From Paramacrobiotus metropolitanus (lineage: Eukaryota > Tardigrada > Eutardigrada > Parachela > Macrobiotidae): 64,000 bases of DNA. The position numbers and the translations under genes were made by a program. Shown piece after piece: positions 62,784 through 64,000 of this stretch (position 1 is its first letter; every line of letters begins with the position of its first letter). The stretch is from positions 186,001 through 250,000 of the forward strand of contig NW_026570328.1 of the NCBI RefSeq assembly GCF_019649055.1. Direction: 5' to 3'. Under the pieces are notes generated by a model. It was not told where the DNA came from, searched no databases, and saw nothing but the letters and a program-made list of their open reading frames with translations.

Positions 62784-64000
62784 CTGAAATAAAAATTAAT
62801 ACAGTTGAGTAGCATATCCAGTCAATTCGTAAAAAGTCGTTTGATTCAGAACTGCTTTCATGTAGACACAGGATATGATATTTAATATAATATAATAAGG
62901 GTTTCAAATAAACTGTAGATGAATTAACGTAACCGCATTGATTTGTACAACAGGCAGTAGCGCAGTTATCGAAGAGACGATAATTTAAAGGTATTACTTT
63001 CTATGTTCATAAAAATTCGCAGCTGTTTTAGAGGGGAAATTATATCGATAATTCCACTGAAGTCGAACTGTAACAACAAAGCTACGATATAAAAGTTGTA
63101 AACTGCCGACTCAATAGCAATCAAATTGCAATTTAGGTTAATTTCACACCTATGACTGGCGCTAAAAACGGAAACCGATAATCATAAACTTCACACCTGA
63201 GGATACAAATAGCAATTTAACGGTTTGACGCGCACAGCAAGTCTGACACGTTGTAATAAACGTGTTCACCGTATTATTCCATTTTTGCAGGCACGCAAAA
63301 TGTCACAAATTACAACTACAATTGGTATTACCATGTTGAATGCACGACAGCAGCGTATGGCCGTAAAATTTATACTGCTCGGTATGAATTAATTTAACCT
63401 TTAAGCGTGGAAAATGAACGCCTGTACAGTGCGGACATATGTTATTATCGTAAGCAAAGTAATCACATGTTGCCATACTTTGATGCCTACGAGACCAGCG
63501 TACAATTTTTAGAAAAATTGTACGGTAATTAGAAAATTACTAAACAGCTTGTATACTAGTCATGAGCAAAGAGTTAATTTGCGTTAACAGAACGAAGGAT
63601 AAGAAGCACATAAATATACTTAATTTAAGATGCGATTCGCTTTGAAATGGTTGTTTATAAAATAATGTTATCGACAATGATTGCTTGATTGAAAAAAAAC
63701 ACTTACTACAAATTACAAATAGATAATTTGCGCAGTAGCTGTGGCTTGGATTTAACGCTATTTATTTGAATGAGTATCATTAAATTCAGTGTTCCTTACA
63801 TGTAAATCTATTGCAAAACTCGTAGTACTAGTACATGTGAAATTAAATGCTGAAGACCTAATTTTTACACAGCTTTTGCTGATCTTCTACTGATGCTTAT
63901 GCTGTTATAGTCAGTTATACCGTACCGGTATTCGCTTACAAGCTGTAGTTTTCAATGATTTAAGAGTGGTGCAACAGTGCAAGGTATCTTTCCACCTGGC
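62784..64000 (-). other. Wnt intron (apparently non-coding to window edge)
   Basis: No cysteine-rich Wnt exon was found on the minus strand here. The only structure noted is a hairpin at 63500-63523: GTACAATTTTT, two bases, then its exact complement. Confidence 0.45.

Overview
The window is nuclear DNA of an animal with a compact, intron-rich genome. It carries a laminin beta chain, a Wnt ligand, a class XV unconventional myosin, a five-unit polyubiquitin gene and a WDR6 homologue, all split by short GT-AG introns (about 58-130 bp is common). The gene set says metazoan. Intron size and gene density suggest a small-genome invertebrate such as a tardigrade or another ecdysozoan, but the lineage is inference. 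I see no bacterial, organellar, viral or CRISPR features and no autonomous transposon.

Layout, left to right: (1) 123-4129, minus: a KMT2E/SETD5/UpSET-type chromatin protein with a PHD finger but no SET domain visible. (2) 4130-7835: mostly empty, with one open frame broken by a single stop. (3) 7854-8335, plus: a two-exon gene for an unrecognised 56-residue protein. (4) 8404-10392: intergenic, with exon-like open frames. (5) 10393-11601, plus: ARL6IP5/PRAF3, three exons. (6) 12056-16470, minus: WDR6, eight exons, tail to tail with ARL6IP5. (7) 16471-21661: long gap with a probable non-coding first exon for the laminin gene and several unrecognised minus-strand open frames. (8) 21662-30856, plus: complete laminin beta chain, 20 coding exons. 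(9) 32357-33764, plus: polyubiquitin, five units, with a TATA box at 32207. (10) 34413-35168, plus: single-exon ZFAND1, followed by an unexplained 118-codon frame. (11) 35906-57560 (perhaps to 59823), minus: myosin XV, 54 coding exons located. (12) 61788-62783, minus: the 3' half of a Wnt gene, whose upstream exons lie beyond the window.

The genes do not form one pathway. They are ordinary housekeeping, matrix, signalling and motor genes packed together. Polyubiquitin and ZFAND1 (ubiquitin/proteasome side) are adjacent on one strand, which may be chance.

The points most worth a second look are: the SET-less KMT2E-type protein; a reading-frame break in the myosin XV converter explained by one missing base or a 50-bp intron; an Ala28Thr change in the first ubiquitin unit; a 154-bp fold-back element in a myosin intron; the 56-residue gene; and several long open frames outside recognised genes. 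I found no clear new multi-gene system. Gene models were built by hand from splice sites, frame phase and remembered family motifs, without any search.
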